Numbered from the stretch's first letter, positions 1-8,286 are shown. The stretch: DNA of 64,000 bases from an uncultured Treponema sp. (GCA_900317625.1 ONHK01000003.1:1-64000); one strand, 5' to 3'. The notes: generated from the sequence alone by a model not told the origin. Program-made: numbers and translations.

Positions 1-175
1 AAAAATTCTGTTTTTTTTCAAGAATCCCTGCTTCTCTTTACTTTTTAAATATTTTCAGCTTCTTTTAGCTTTTTCTATTATTTCTTTTTTTAGTTTTTTT
101 TCCTATCCTTTTTTATCTCTCCGGGTTTTCCTGCCCTCCACCAAGCCTCATACATGCACAGGAAGCCCCCTGCGC

Positions 176-257
176 GGGATTGCAGCCGCCGGCCGGAGGA
201 CGGTTGCGGAACGGCAGTGCAGCAATGCAGGCGGAAGCCGGAACGGCGAAAAGCCCG
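176..257 (+). repeat. Dispersed GC-rich palindromic element, copy E1
   Basis: GC-rich block in an otherwise T-rich 310-base stretch without a gene. It begins with GGGATTGCAG and ends with GAAAAGCCCG, the same kind of borders as elements at 9459-9546 (minus) and 59084-59181. Short nested inverted repeats fill the interior. Bases 1-175 are T-rich and hold nothing I can name. Family membership rests on border similarity by eye. Confidence 0.5.
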
Positions 258-310
258 TTACGGTGGTATTTCGCGCCCTTATAATGCAAATTTAGAGATT
301 TTCTGGGGAA

Positions 311-1309
311 TTATTCCTGACTTTTAAGCTTATTCAAATCAAAAACTGGCTGGTTTGTTTCTTTTGAATAAAGAATTCCGTTTTTTCCGAGCAACAAATC
401 TCTGCCACGATAGTTCACTTCTGCATAGCCATTGGAAAATTTTGGGCGAGAATACACATAATTTTGCTCGAATACCGCGGGTATCACTATATTGCAATGC
501 TTATCCATATATCCGAAAACTTCAGTTGTGGCTGGATGCCCTTTTTCATCATTTTTTGTAACTGTATACGCAAAAGATGCCAATCCATCAGAGAAATTTG
601 AGAGAAAATATTCTGTTTCACCAAGAATATTGCCATTTTTATCAATAACTGCACATTTGTGCTTGCCTTGCGGAAGACCGTTTGTGATAACCATGACACC
701 ATCCCAAAAAGAATATGAAGGACGGTTACCATCATCTTTGTATTCCTGAGGAATTTCAAAAACCAATTTTCCTTCTAGATTCATAAAACCTGCACGGCCA
801 TCTTTCATGGTTACAGAAAATATTCCGTCATACAGATCACTTGCGCTTGTGCGTTTTATTCCATCTGCGAGGAGAGTGCCTTTTGAATTTATCAAACAAT
901 ATCCATCATCATTTTCTATTAATGCAACACCCCGATAAAAATTAGTTCCCCACAAGACATCCCACTCTTTCAAAGCCTCTTGTTTCAAATCTCTTGTTAC
1001 ATAAGTCGAATTTCTATTCATGGCAATATTAATATAGCAATTTTCATCATCAACACGAAAAGGCGATGGATAGACATTCCAATTAATAATCGCTTCAGTT
1101 TTTGTATCAAGTTTTTTTATTCGTTTCTCTTTTTGCCCCTCATCATTTATATAAGTAAAATATACATATTCATCATTTGCCGGAGTGACAGAAACAGCCC
1201 TCTCAAATCGTATCGTATCTGTCGGAACAAACAAATCAGTAACATATTTGTGAGAAAAACAAAATCCACACAAACCAAAAACAAAAATCAATGCAATATT
1301 TTTTTTCAT
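311..1309 (-). CDS. WG-repeat exported protein
   Basis: A 332-residue protein starting MKKNIALIF, chosen because AGGGAG lies just upstream of this ATG; a start 24 codons earlier lacks a ribosome site and the signal-peptide context. Residues 1-20 form a hydrophobic signal peptide. From about residue 120 on there are WG/KWG-type repeats: blocks such as GYCLINSKG, AGFMNLEGK and CAVIDKNGN followed by F-x-DG-x-A turns. Such repeats form beta-rich scaffolds; no catalytic site is visible. It lies 123 bases downstream of a putative secreted hydrolase on the same strand, so a protective (immunity-like) or partner role is possible but is inference only. Confidence 0.75.
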   Translation of the reverse strand: MKKNIALIFVFGLCGFCFSHKYVTDLFVPTDTIRFERAVSVTPANDEYVYFTYINDEGQKEKRIKKLDTKTEAIINWNVYPSPFRVDDENCYINIAMNRNSTYVTRDLKQEALKEWDVLWGTNFYRGVALIENDDGYCLINSKGTLLADGIKRTSASDLYDGIFSVTMKDGRAGFMNLEGKLVFEIPQEYKDDGNRPSYSFWDGVMVITNGLPQGKHKCAVIDKNGNILGETEYFLSNFSDGLASFAYTVTKNDEKGHPATTEVFGYMDKHCNIVIPAVFEQNYVYSRPKFSNGYAEVNYRGRDLLLGKNGILYSKETNQPVFDLNKLKSQE

Positions 1310-1324
1310 ATTTCTCCCTAAAAA

Positions 1325-1422
1325 GCTGTTCAGTAAAGCTTTATGATTCACATCTCTTATATTAAATATGTGCAAAATCATTCAAATACAAAAGATTCGT
1401 CACAAAAGCAACACTGAACAGC
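1325..1422 (-). terminator. Long-loop inverted repeat before the WG-repeat gene
   Basis: Perfect 10-base inverted repeat, GCTGTTCAGT at 1325-1334 and ACTGAACAGC at 1413-1422, with a 78-base loop. Read on the minus strand, the stem is followed by TTTTT and then directly by the AGGGAG ribosome site of the downstream gene. This could be an attenuator or partial terminator lowering expression of the second gene. The large loop makes this uncertain. Confidence 0.4.
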
Positions 1423-1432
1423 CAAAATTTCT

Positions 1433-2428
1433 TTATTTTGTTATTTTTTGATAATAAAATTTCGAATAATTTTTACGGAATGCATCCTCAACTCCGGCCA
1501 GAGATGTTGAATAATCAACACTCAGACCACCATTGCCTTTCCAGTTTCCGCTGCTATTATCCGCCATATAAAAACCACCGTTTTCAGAGGCAACCAGCAA
1601 AGCGCAATGTTCCGCAACTTTACCACCGCCCATGAAACAAACATAAACAGAACCTTTTTCAATAACCGAGGAGTCATATTTTCCCTTTGAATCAAGATTC
1701 GCAATATGTTCCGCGCACGTCTTGTCTTTTGCTTCGCCTGCGAAATATTTGCGATAATTTACACCTACATCTTTAAGAATGCTTTGAACATAATCATCAC
1801 ATTGCATTTCACCGACTTTATAATCAACACAGCCGTCTTTTAAGTCAGAATTAATTTTTGAAACGATTTGATGCGCAAGATAATTTTCATCGTTTTTAAG
1901 AAAGTTTGAATTCAAGTCACCGCTATCAGCAAGCGCAAACAAGCCATTTTTCGTGTCATCGTAACCCAAATCAATATAATTTTTCTTATCCGAGTCCGGG
2001 TTCATTTTATCAATCGCAGCCTGAGCTTTTTCCGCAGCCTTACGAGCTTGCTCAGTAGCATTTTCCTGGGATGTCTTAGACTGTTCGTCAGAATTCGTTT
2101 TTGAAGAAGAATCAGAACCGCCACTGATAAACCCAGTCAATGAACTGTAAGCCCTTCCACCAATAATAGAAATCCGCTCTTGATTCAGATACCCTAGACT
2201 TCCACTGAGCGCGCTGTATGCCCGCGAAGATTTTTTAGCGGACGGCTTACTTTTTGAGCCGAGTTTAGAATATTTTCCACCCGAACTAGAGCCACCATAC
2301 GAACCCGAACCGGATTTTCCCGAAGAACCTCTGCTCCCTCCACCACCAGAGCCTCCGCCATAACCGCCATTCAACTGAAGTAATTCAGCAAAACTCAATT
2401 CCCGTGAAGTTTTCATTAGAAATTTCAT
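1433..2428 (-). CDS. Putative double-glycine-leader secreted NlpC/P60-like protein
   Basis: A 331-residue protein. Residues 1-22 end in ELSFAELLQLNGG, the pattern of double-glycine leaders cleaved by C39-peptidase ABC exporters. A Gly/Ser-rich linker (23-75) and a Ser/Lys/Gln-rich segment follow. The C-terminal ~150 residues look like a papain-fold NlpC/P60 or CHAP-type domain: QCDDYVQSIL supplies a helix-starting Cys, and KGSVYVCF then EHCALLVAS supplies the His strand, with a later ADNSSGN turn. The inferred role is a secreted cell-wall or protein hydrolase, perhaps a competition effector. No exporter gene is in the window. TAGGAG precedes the ATG. The domain call is from pattern only. Confidence 0.6.
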   Translation of the reverse strand: MKFLMKTSRELSFAELLQLNGGYGGGSGGGGSRGSSGKSGSGSYGGSSSGGKYSKLGSKSKPSAKKSSRAYSALSGSLGYLNQERISIIGGRAYSSLTGFISGGSDSSSKTNSDEQSKTSQENATEQARKAAEKAQAAIDKMNPDSDKKNYIDLGYDDTKNGLFALADSGDLNSNFLKNDENYLAHQIVSKINSDLKDGCVDYKVGEMQCDDYVQSILKDVGVNYRKYFAGEAKDKTCAEHIANLDSKGKYDSSVIEKGSVYVCFMGGGKVAEHCALLVASENGGFYMADNSSGNWKGNGGLSVDYSTSLAGVEDAFRKNYSKFYYQKITK

Positions 2429-2497
2429 TTTTACTCCTAAAATTTAATTAGGCGAACAACACAAACAATAAACGCGTACGCTACAAAACAAAATCAA

Positions 2498-2519
2498 TAT
2501 AAACGCCTATATGTTTATA
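2498..2519. promoter_or_regulatory. Palindrome upstream of the double-glycine-leader gene
   Basis: TATAAAC at 2498-2504 and GTTTATA at 2513-2519 form a perfect 7-base inverted repeat around an 8-base spacer, about 70 bases upstream of the start at 2428. Position and AT-rich surroundings fit an operator. The regulator is unknown. Confidence 0.35.
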
Positions 2520-2582
2520 GTAAAAACAGAAGAAAAAATGAAATGAATCACAAAAAAAATTTACTTTTTTAAATAAAAATTT

Positions 2583-2852
2583 CTACACTCTGTGCATTGC
2601 GCTAAAAACTTTTTCAGACATAACGTTGATTTCAACGCCCATATCTTCAGCTTTTTTAGCAAGCGAATTTCTAAGTTCATCAATTGCAATATCAGAATTA
2701 TCAAAATTCACCATCATCATCATGACAAAGTTTCCAGAAAGAATTGTCTGAGTAATATCAGCAATATTTATCTTATGTTCGGCAAGAAAAGAACTTACAT
2801 TCGCAATAATTCCGACCTTGTCGCTTCCTACAACTGTTATAATAGCATTCAT
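2583..2852 (-). CDS. ACT domain protein (UPF0237-like)
   Basis: An 89-residue stand-alone ACT domain: MNAIITVVGSDKVGIIANV, then a helix and a FVMMMMVNFDN strand, matching the small UPF0237/GcvR-like regulators that bind amino acids or other small ligands. The start lies 9 bases beyond the clpA stop on the same strand, so it is probably the third gene of clpS-clpA-ACT and translated by readthrough or reinitiation; its own ribosome site is weak and distant. Ligand and target are not visible. Confidence 0.85.
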   Translation of the reverse strand: MNAIITVVGSDKVGIIANVSSFLAEHKINIADITQTILSGNFVMMMMVNFDNSDIAIDELRNSLAKKAEDMGVEINVMSEKVFSAMHRV

Positions 2853-2861
2853 TCTTAAAGT

Positions 2862-5258
2862 TTACTCCATTTCAAACTGAGTTTCAATAAACTTGTGCGG
2901 CTCAATGCGTCCATCTTCAAAAGTAAAGGTGATTTCATCAGCGATAACATCCGCCACAACAGTTCCACCTTTGCTCAATTTTCCGAACAGAACCTCATCA
3001 ACAAGAGGATTTGCGATTTTTTCATCAACCGTGCGAGCCAAATTTCTTGCGCCCATCTCGCGGGAATAGCCGAGTTCAAGAAGCTTTTCTTCGCAGCGTT
3101 CCGTAACAAAAAGATGAACTTTTTTATGCTCAAGCCGTTTTGCGAGTTTTTTCCATTCTTTTTGAACAACATTCAGAACAATTTCTTTTTCAAGATGACC
3201 AAACGCGACAACCGCATCCAGACGATTTCTAAACTCTGGTGAAAATTCCTTTTCCACAGCGGATTTCAGCTCAATACTGTCAGTTTCATAAGAATTTTCT
3301 TTTAAAGATGAAAATCCAATCGGAGATTTTTCAAGATCACGGGCACCGGCGTTGCTTGTCATAATTATAATGCAATTTCTGAAATCTGCTTTTCGGCCTT
3401 GATTGTCAGTCAAAAAGCCATAATCCAAAACCTGAAGAAAAACATTGTAAATATCAGGATGAGCTTTTTCAATTTCATCGAACAAAATCACCGCATGAGG
3501 ATTCTTACGCACATCATCGGTCAAAAGGCCGCCATTTTCATAGCCAACATAACCAGCCGGAGACCCAATCAATCTGCTTACCGTATGTCTTTCCTGATAT
3601 TCACTCATATCGTAGCGCAAAAGAGGAACTCCAAGCTGATTTGCAAGACATCTCGCAAGTTCAGTTTTACCAACACCTGTCGGACCAACGAACAAGAAAC
3701 TTGCATCAGGTTTATCAGGATTTTTCAACCCAGCCCGGCTTCGTTTTACAGATTTTACAACCGCTTCAACAGCTTTGTCCTGGCCAAAAATCTGAGTTTT
3801 CAAAGTTTTTTCAAGCGAATAAAGTTTTTCTTTTTCACCGCCGGTCAAATTCTGAATCGGAACATGCGCCATTTTCGCAACAACTTTTTTGATTGTAGAA
3901 ACATTTACAGTTGGTGTGACAGAAAATTCGCTCACCGCAGGAACTGTTTCATCCGCAAGCTGAATTTTTGCAAGATGAACGCCCTCAAATCCACCATTTT
4001 TCTGGATTTTCAAAAGCGCGCCAGCCTCATCAATTATATCAATCGCCTTGTCCGGCAATCTTTTGTCAGAAATATACTGAACGGACAAATCAACCGCAGC
4101 CTGAATAGCACTTTTTTGGTATTTAACACGATGATATTGCTCAAATTTTGGTAATAACCCCATAAGAATTTTTAAAGTTTCATGCGGAGTCGGCTCAAGA
4201 ATGTCGATTTTCTGGAAACGGCGGGCAAGTGCACGATCTTTTTCAAAATTTTTTGAATATTCCTCAAAAGTCGTAGAACCAATAACTCGCATTTTTCCTG
4301 TGGCAAGAACAGGCTTCAAAAGATTTGCCGCGTCAATATTCGTGTTGCCGTTTGTTCCTGCGCCCATAATCATGTGAATCTCATCAATAAAAAGAATCGC
4401 ATTTTTCTTTGCGACAACTTCATCAACAACCGCATGAAGACGCTCTTCAAAATCTCCGCGGAATTTTGAACCCGCCAAAAGAAGTCCAATATCCAGTGAA
4501 TAAATTTTGCTGTCTTTCAATTCTGAAGGAACGCGACCTTCAACAATGCGCTGGGCAAGCCCTTGAGTTACCGCAGTTTTTCCGACACCGGCATCACCAA
4601 CATGAAGAGGATTATTTTTTACGCGACGGCAAAGAATCTGAATCGTGCGCTCGATTTCTTCTTCGCGACCGATAAATTTATCATAGCTTCCTTTCGCCGC
4701 CTCTTTAGTCATATCAACACAAAATTTTTCCAGCGCCGATTTTCGTCCTTTTCCAGCCGAATTTTGCGAATCAAACATTGGAGAATTTCTGTAATTTTCC
4801 TGCTCAATTGCTTCCGCAGCATTTTTCATGCGCGAAATAATTTCCAGAAGCTTCATCCGTTCAGCTCCATTTCTTAACAGAAAATACGAGCAATAATTTT
4901 TCTTTTCATCAAGCATGCTGACAAGAACATCAGGAACATCAACAATTGTCCGGCTAGAAGAAACGCAATGAAAAACCGCACGGTTCATAACAGACTGAAA
5001 ACCAAGCGTTTCCAGTGGATTTTTCTCCGAATTTTCCAAGGAATCCGCACGGAGCGGAATTTTAGATTGAAGATAATCTTCCAAATCCTGTTTCAACAGC
5101 TCAATTTTGCAACCAGCAGAATCAAGAAGCTCGCAAACCTGATCTGATTCCAAAGCCGCAAACAAAAGATGTTCCGGAGTAAAAAATTCATGATTTGATT
5201 TTTTTGCCAAAAGCAAGGCTTCTGAAAGAATTTTTCCAAGCAAAGAACTTATTTTCAT
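2862..5258 (-). CDS. clpA: ATP-dependent Clp protease ATP-binding subunit ClpA
   Basis: A 798-residue Hsp100 unfoldase that feeds substrates to ClpP. An N-terminal Clp_N repeat domain (about 1-145) is followed by AAA module 1, with Walker A GDAGVGKT and Walker B ILFIDEIH, and AAA module 2, with GPTGVGKT, VILFDEIEKAH and sensor MTSNAGA. The IGF sequence in KSPIGFSS is placed like the ClpP-docking loop. Full length for ClpA, without the long middle coiled coil of ClpB. Its start overlaps the clpS stop by 4 bases, so translation is coupled to its adaptor. The N-end-rule role comes from the family. Confidence 0.95.
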   Translation of the reverse strand: MKISSLLGKILSEALLLAKKSNHEFFTPEHLLFAALESDQVCELLDSAGCKIELLKQDLEDYLQSKIPLRADSLENSEKNPLETLGFQSVMNRAVFHCVSSSRTIVDVPDVLVSMLDEKKNYCSYFLLRNGAERMKLLEIISRMKNAAEAIEQENYRNSPMFDSQNSAGKGRKSALEKFCVDMTKEAAKGSYDKFIGREEEIERTIQILCRRVKNNPLHVGDAGVGKTAVTQGLAQRIVEGRVPSELKDSKIYSLDIGLLLAGSKFRGDFEERLHAVVDEVVAKKNAILFIDEIHMIMGAGTNGNTNIDAANLLKPVLATGKMRVIGSTTFEEYSKNFEKDRALARRFQKIDILEPTPHETLKILMGLLPKFEQYHRVKYQKSAIQAAVDLSVQYISDKRLPDKAIDIIDEAGALLKIQKNGGFEGVHLAKIQLADETVPAVSEFSVTPTVNVSTIKKVVAKMAHVPIQNLTGGEKEKLYSLEKTLKTQIFGQDKAVEAVVKSVKRSRAGLKNPDKPDASFLFVGPTGVGKTELARCLANQLGVPLLRYDMSEYQERHTVSRLIGSPAGYVGYENGGLLTDDVRKNPHAVILFDEIEKAHPDIYNVFLQVLDYGFLTDNQGRKADFRNCIIIMTSNAGARDLEKSPIGFSSLKENSYETDSIELKSAVEKEFSPEFRNRLDAVVAFGHLEKEIVLNVVQKEWKKLAKRLEHKKVHLFVTERCEEKLLELGYSREMGARNLARTVDEKIANPLVDEVLFGKLSKGGTVVADVIADEITFTFEDGRIEPHKFIETQFEME

Positions 5259-5569
5259 GCGCGTTCAACCTCTATTCTAAGCGGAAATCCATTTTTTTTC
5301 GCACGAGCCGTTGCCATACTTGCCCGGGTAACCGCAATATCGTAAGTATAAATTCCCACAACGCCTTTTCCAGAATTGTGGACAGTTTCCATTATCAGAA
5401 CAGCTTCTGCTTCAGGTTTATGAAAAATTTGCTCAAGAATTTCCACAACAAAATCTTTTGGAGTAAAATCATCATTAAAAATAACAACCCTACATTCCGG
5501 CGGCTCTTCAAATGCAAAACCTTCCGCACCTCCAGCATTCCGATTTTCTGATATAATTTGTTCTGACAT
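5255..5569 (-). CDS. clpS: ClpS adaptor protein
   Basis: A 104-residue adaptor that delivers N-degron substrates to ClpA. The core VVIFNDDFTPKDFVVEIL is the classical ClpS substrate-pocket signature, and a variable N-terminal arm of about 25 residues precedes it. It overlaps clpA by 4 bases. There is no Shine-Dalgarno; a TATATT lies 6 bases before the ATG, so the transcript may be leaderless, though the -35 is poor. Confidence 0.93.
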   Translation of the reverse strand: MSEQIISENRNAGGAEGFAFEEPPECRVVIFNDDFTPKDFVVEILEQIFHKPEAEAVLIMETVHNSGKGVVGIYTYDIAVTRASMATARAKKNGFPLRIEVERA

Positions 5570-5614
5570 ATTTTAAATATAAACAATAAATTTATAATCT
5601 GCTACAATAATAGC
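5570..5614. promoter_or_regulatory. Divergent promoter region of clpS and rhomboid gene
   Basis: Only 45 bases separate the two divergent starts. On the plus strand, TACAAT at 5603-5608 ends 6 bases before the rhomboid ATG, with a second TATAAT at 5593-5598. On the minus strand, TATATT lies 6 bases before the clpS ATG. Neither start has a Shine-Dalgarno, so both transcripts may be leaderless. Confidence 0.45.
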
Positions 5615-6334
5615 ATGAATAAGAAAAATTTTCTTTCAAATTTCAGAATTACTTACAATGCACCGGCAACATTGACTTTCGCATTGATTTCCGCAGTTAT
5701 TCTTTTTGCAGACACAATTTTACACAACACGCTGATTCCGGCATTTTTCACCTGTCCTGGAGCTTCTTCTGAGCCAGCCTTTAATCCTTCAAATTTTCTT
5801 GATTACTTCAGGCTTTTGTTCCACATTTTTGGGCATAGCAACTGGAATCATTTTTTGGGAAACATGGCGTTCATTCTGCTTTTAGGTCCGGTAATTGAAG
5901 AACGTTACGGCTCCGCACTTCTTGTTCTGATGATGACAATAACTTCTTTGGTGACAGGAGTTTTGAACGTATGCTTCAGTCCATCGCAGCTGCTAGGCTC
6001 AAGCGACATCGCTTTTATGATGATTCTTTTGACTTCTTTTACAACAATTTCAAAAAGCGAAATTCCACTTTCGTTTATCCTGATTTTGATTCTTTACATC
6101 GGGCGGGAAATTCTTGGCTCTGGGAAAAACGAAAGCATCTCAACTTTGGCGCATATAGCCGGCGGAATTTGTGGAAGCATGTTCGCATTTTTAGCGACAC
6201 CAAAACCAAAGGCAAAAGTTTCTTCACAAAAAAATGCAAAAAGCGAGAATGAAAAATCCGCAGAAAGAACTATAAAAAACAAAAAACCGACCGCAGATGA
6301 CGAAACAACTGTAGTCGGTTCAATTGAATTATAG
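5615..6334 (+). CDS. Rhomboid family intramembrane serine protease
   Basis: A 239-residue membrane protein with about six hydrophobic segments. GHSNWNHFLGNM is the rhomboid HxxxN region, the serine motif appears as LLGSSDIAF (GxSx), and the partner histidine lies in LAHIAGGICG. All catalytic elements seem present, so an active intramembrane protease is likely. The last ~45 residues are a Lys/Glu-rich cytoplasmic tail. Divergent from clpS, which hints at shared proteostasis regulation, but this is inference. Substrate unknown. Confidence 0.88.
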   Translation: MNKKNFLSNFRITYNAPATLTFALISAVILFADTILHNTLIPAFFTCPGASSEPAFNPSNFLDYFRLLFHIFGHSNWNHFLGNMAFILLLGPVIEERYGSALLVLMMTITSLVTGVLNVCFSPSQLLGSSDIAFMMILLTSFTTISKSEIPLSFILILILYIGREILGSGKNESISTLAHIAGGICGSMFAFLATPKPKAKVSSQKNAKSENEKSAERTIKNKKPTADDETTVVGSIEL

Positions 6335-6357
6335 TTGAATTTGAAAATTTCAAAATC

Positions 6358-6429
6358 GTGGTGGTTGAGCGTGTCGAAACCTCCACTATTTATAGCACAG
6401 TGCTCATTTTGACAAGCTCAATGAGCACT
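6358..6429. repeat. Stem-loop repeat pair R1/R2
   Basis: R1 (6358-6386) has 9-base arms with one mismatch around loop GAGCGTGTCGA. R2 (6399-6429) has perfect 10-base arms AGTGCTCATT/AATGAGCACT around loop TTGACAAGCTC. The two loops are near-reverse complements of each other. They belong to a family also found at 7829-7892 and 8201-8267: an 11-base conserved loop with unrelated but self-complementary stems. The space 6335-6494 between the rhomboid gene and serA holds no gene. Confidence 0.8.
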
Positions 6430-6494
6430 GGAAAACGGAAAACTCAATGTGCACTAGAAATCAACAAGCCCAACACACATAATGATTTTCTGTT

Positions 6495-7676
6495 TTATCC
6501 CAAAATTGCGCGGACTCTTGTTACAGTGTCGCAAGAAGCCAGTTTCTGGATGATTTCCTCAGGAACTTTTCCGTCAACATCAATAAGATTGTAAGCAACT
6601 TCGCCGCGTGCCTGGTTTATCATTCCGGCAATGTTGAGTTTTGCTTCGCCCAAAATTGTTGCAAACTTAGAAATTGTGTCCGGGATATTTCTATGGCTTA
6701 TGCAAAGTCTAGTTCCACCAGAAGGAATCGGGTTTTCTGTTGTTGTCTTTGGAAAATTAACAGAATTCACGATATTTCCCTTTTCCAGGAAATCCTTCAA
6801 TTCTTCAGCAGCCATGCAAGCGCAGTTTTCTTCCGCTTCTGGAGTTGAAGCGCCAAGATGTGGCATAACGATTATATTCTTCTGGTTCAAAAGTTCCTCT
6901 GAAGCAAAATCCGTCACAAGGCAGGAAACTTTTCCGCTCTTTACAGCTTCCAAAATATCAGCGTTATTCACAAGTCCGCCACGTGCAATATTCAAAATTC
7001 GAACGCCATCTTTCATCTGCTTGATTGTAGCTGCATTTATCATTCCTTTTGTGTCATTTGTCTGCGGAACATGAATTGTAATATAATCAGCGTTTTTGTA
7101 GATTCCTTCCAAAGTTTCAGAATGTTTTACATTGTGATCCAAAGACCACGCAGCTTTTACAGAAAGGAACGGATCGTAGCCAATCACATTCATTCCAAGC
7201 TTGATTGCAGTATTCGCAACCATCGCACCGATTGCGCCAAGCCCGATTACACCAAGAGTTTTACCTTTCAACTCAGGACCAACAAACTGAGATTTACCTT
7301 TTTCCGCCAAATCAGGAATTTCATCACCTTTTCCGGCAAGAGAATTTACCCACTGGTTTGCGTAAAGAACCGGTCGGCTAGCAAGCAGAAGCCCAAGAAT
7401 CACTAGCTCCTTCACCGCATTTGCGTTCGCTCCCGGAGTGTTAAACACAACAACGCCTTTTTCGGTTAATTCTGGAATCGGGATATTGTTTGTTCCAGCC
7501 CCCGCACGCGCAACAGCCTTTACATTTTCAGAAAGTGCCATCTGGTGCATATCCGCAGAACGAACAAGAATCGCGTCCGGATTATTTATTTCTGAAGCGA
7601 TTTCGTAATTGTCGCGGTCAAGAAGATTCAAACCGCAAGCAGCAATTTTATTTAAAGTCTGAATTTTAAAACTCAT
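6495..7676 (-). CDS. serA: D-3-phosphoglycerate dehydrogenase
   Basis: A 393-residue NAD-dependent enzyme for the first step of serine synthesis. The Rossmann motif GVIGLGAIGAMVA, the catalytic arginine in NIARGGLVNN and the histidine in MPHLGAS are visible. A C-terminal ACT domain (about 320-393, TRLCISHRNIP onward) fits feedback control by serine. The start MSFKIQTLNK has AAGGA upstream; an earlier in-frame ATG would add 11 residues without a ribosome site. serC lies 0.6 kb upstream on the same strand, split from it by repeats and a GIY-YIG gene. Confidence 0.93.
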   Translation of the reverse strand: MSFKIQTLNKIAACGLNLLDRDNYEIASEINNPDAILVRSADMHQMALSENVKAVARAGAGTNNIPIPELTEKGVVVFNTPGANANAVKELVILGLLLASRPVLYANQWVNSLAGKGDEIPDLAEKGKSQFVGPELKGKTLGVIGLGAIGAMVANTAIKLGMNVIGYDPFLSVKAAWSLDHNVKHSETLEGIYKNADYITIHVPQTNDTKGMINAATIKQMKDGVRILNIARGGLVNNADILEAVKSGKVSCLVTDFASEELLNQKNIIVMPHLGASTPEAEENCACMAAEELKDFLEKGNIVNSVNFPKTTTENPIPSGGTRLCISHRNIPDTISKFATILGEAKLNIAGMINQARGEVAYNLIDVDGKVPEEIIQKLASCDTVTRVRAILG

Positions 7677-7691
7677 ATATTTTTCCTTTTT

Positions 7692-7812
7692 TGTGGCTTG
7701 AACAGCCACACTGTTTTTTTAAGGGGGAAGACAACCCCTCTACTTCGAAGCGGGGGTTTTCTTCCCCTTAAACCCCTACTTTCCCCAGCACGACTTAGGG
7801 CAAAGCCCTAAG
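7692..7812. repeat. Cluster of hairpins between GIY-YIG gene and serA
   Basis: Three consecutive inverted repeats: TGTGGCT/AGCCACA (7692-7710), a long imperfect stem pairing AAGGGGGAAGACAACCCC with its copy at about 7752-7771, and CTTAGGGC/GCCCTAAG (7794-7812, perfect 8 bases, AAA loop). No T-run follows on the minus strand, so these are not typical terminators. The AGGGGGA block recurs at 37199-37216, suggesting a dispersed element. Confidence 0.55.
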
Positions 7813-7828
7813 AACCCATGTTAGCATT

Positions 7829-7892
7829 TTGACAAGCTCAACCACCGTATCCACGCAGTTTTTAAGTGTTGGTTGAGCTTGTCGAAACCAAC
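7829..7892. repeat. Stem-loop repeat pair R3/R4
   Basis: R3 carries loop TTGACAAGCTC at 7829-7839 with a decayed stem. R4 has perfect 7-base arms GTTGGTT/AACCAAC around GAGCTTGTCGA (7868-7892). R3 and R4 also pair with each other over 14 bases (7831-7844 with 7870-7883). R4 forms the 3' end of the GIY-YIG coding region. The space between loops (46 bases from start to start) matches pair R5/R6, and the spacers are alignable. Confidence 0.8.
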
Positions 7893-8170
7893 GTTTTACT
7901 TTTTGAAAGAGATGGAAGCAAGTCAAACTTTCCAGAAATCAAAGCTTCTCTCTTTTTACGACTCCAACCTTGAACCTGTTTTTCTCTTAAAAATGCATCT
8001 TTTATATTTCTACATTCTTCAAAATAAACAAGTTCAACTGGAAGCCTCTTTTTTGTATATTCTGCACCTTCTCCGTGATTATGTTGTTCTACACGTCTTG
8101 TTAAATCAGTTGTACTTCCAACATAATAAGAATCATCATTGCATTTTAGAATATACATAAAAGCCTTCAC
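7862..8170 (-). CDS. GIY-YIG domain nuclease-like protein
   Basis: A 102-residue UPF0213-type protein. MYILKCNDDSYYVGST is the GIY-YIG core, with the catalytic-type arginine in TRRVEQHN and a later FLREKQVQGWSRKK segment. The last residues VSTSSTNT and the stop are read from stem-loop repeat R4, so the repeat supplies the C-terminus. Repeat pairs flank both ends of the gene (7829-7892 and 8201-8267), and it interrupts the serC-serA pair. In vivo function of this family is largely unknown; a link to the repeats is inference. Confidence 0.85.
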   Translation of the reverse strand: MKAFMYILKCNDDSYYVGSTTDLTRRVEQHNHGEGAEYTKKRLPVELVYFEECRNIKDAFLREKQVQGWSRKKREALISGKFDLLPSLSKSKTLVSTSSTNT

Positions 8171-8200
8171 AAAACTCTCCTAAATTTAATACCTTACCAA

Positions 8201-8267
8201 GCATTTCGACAAGCTCAATGCCCACGCCTGCGAAGTTTTCAAGTGTTGGTTGAGTTTGTCGAAACCA
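8201..8267. repeat. Stem-loop repeat pair R5/R6
   Basis: R5 (8201-8221): arms GCATT/AATGC around loop TCGACAAGCTC. R6 (8247-8267): arms TGGTT/AACCA around GAGTTTGTCGA. The spacer resembles that of R3/R4 (both contain ccacgc and aagtgttgg), so the pairs are copies of one unit of about 70 bases. It lies between serC and the GIY-YIG gene. Confidence 0.8.
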
Positions 8268-8286
8268 TCACCACAGCACGTAGAAA

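Noticed and set aside
7692..7773. Hairpins as intrinsic terminator of the GIY-YIG gene
   Set aside because: No T-run follows on the minus strand; better explained as a dispersed repeat.
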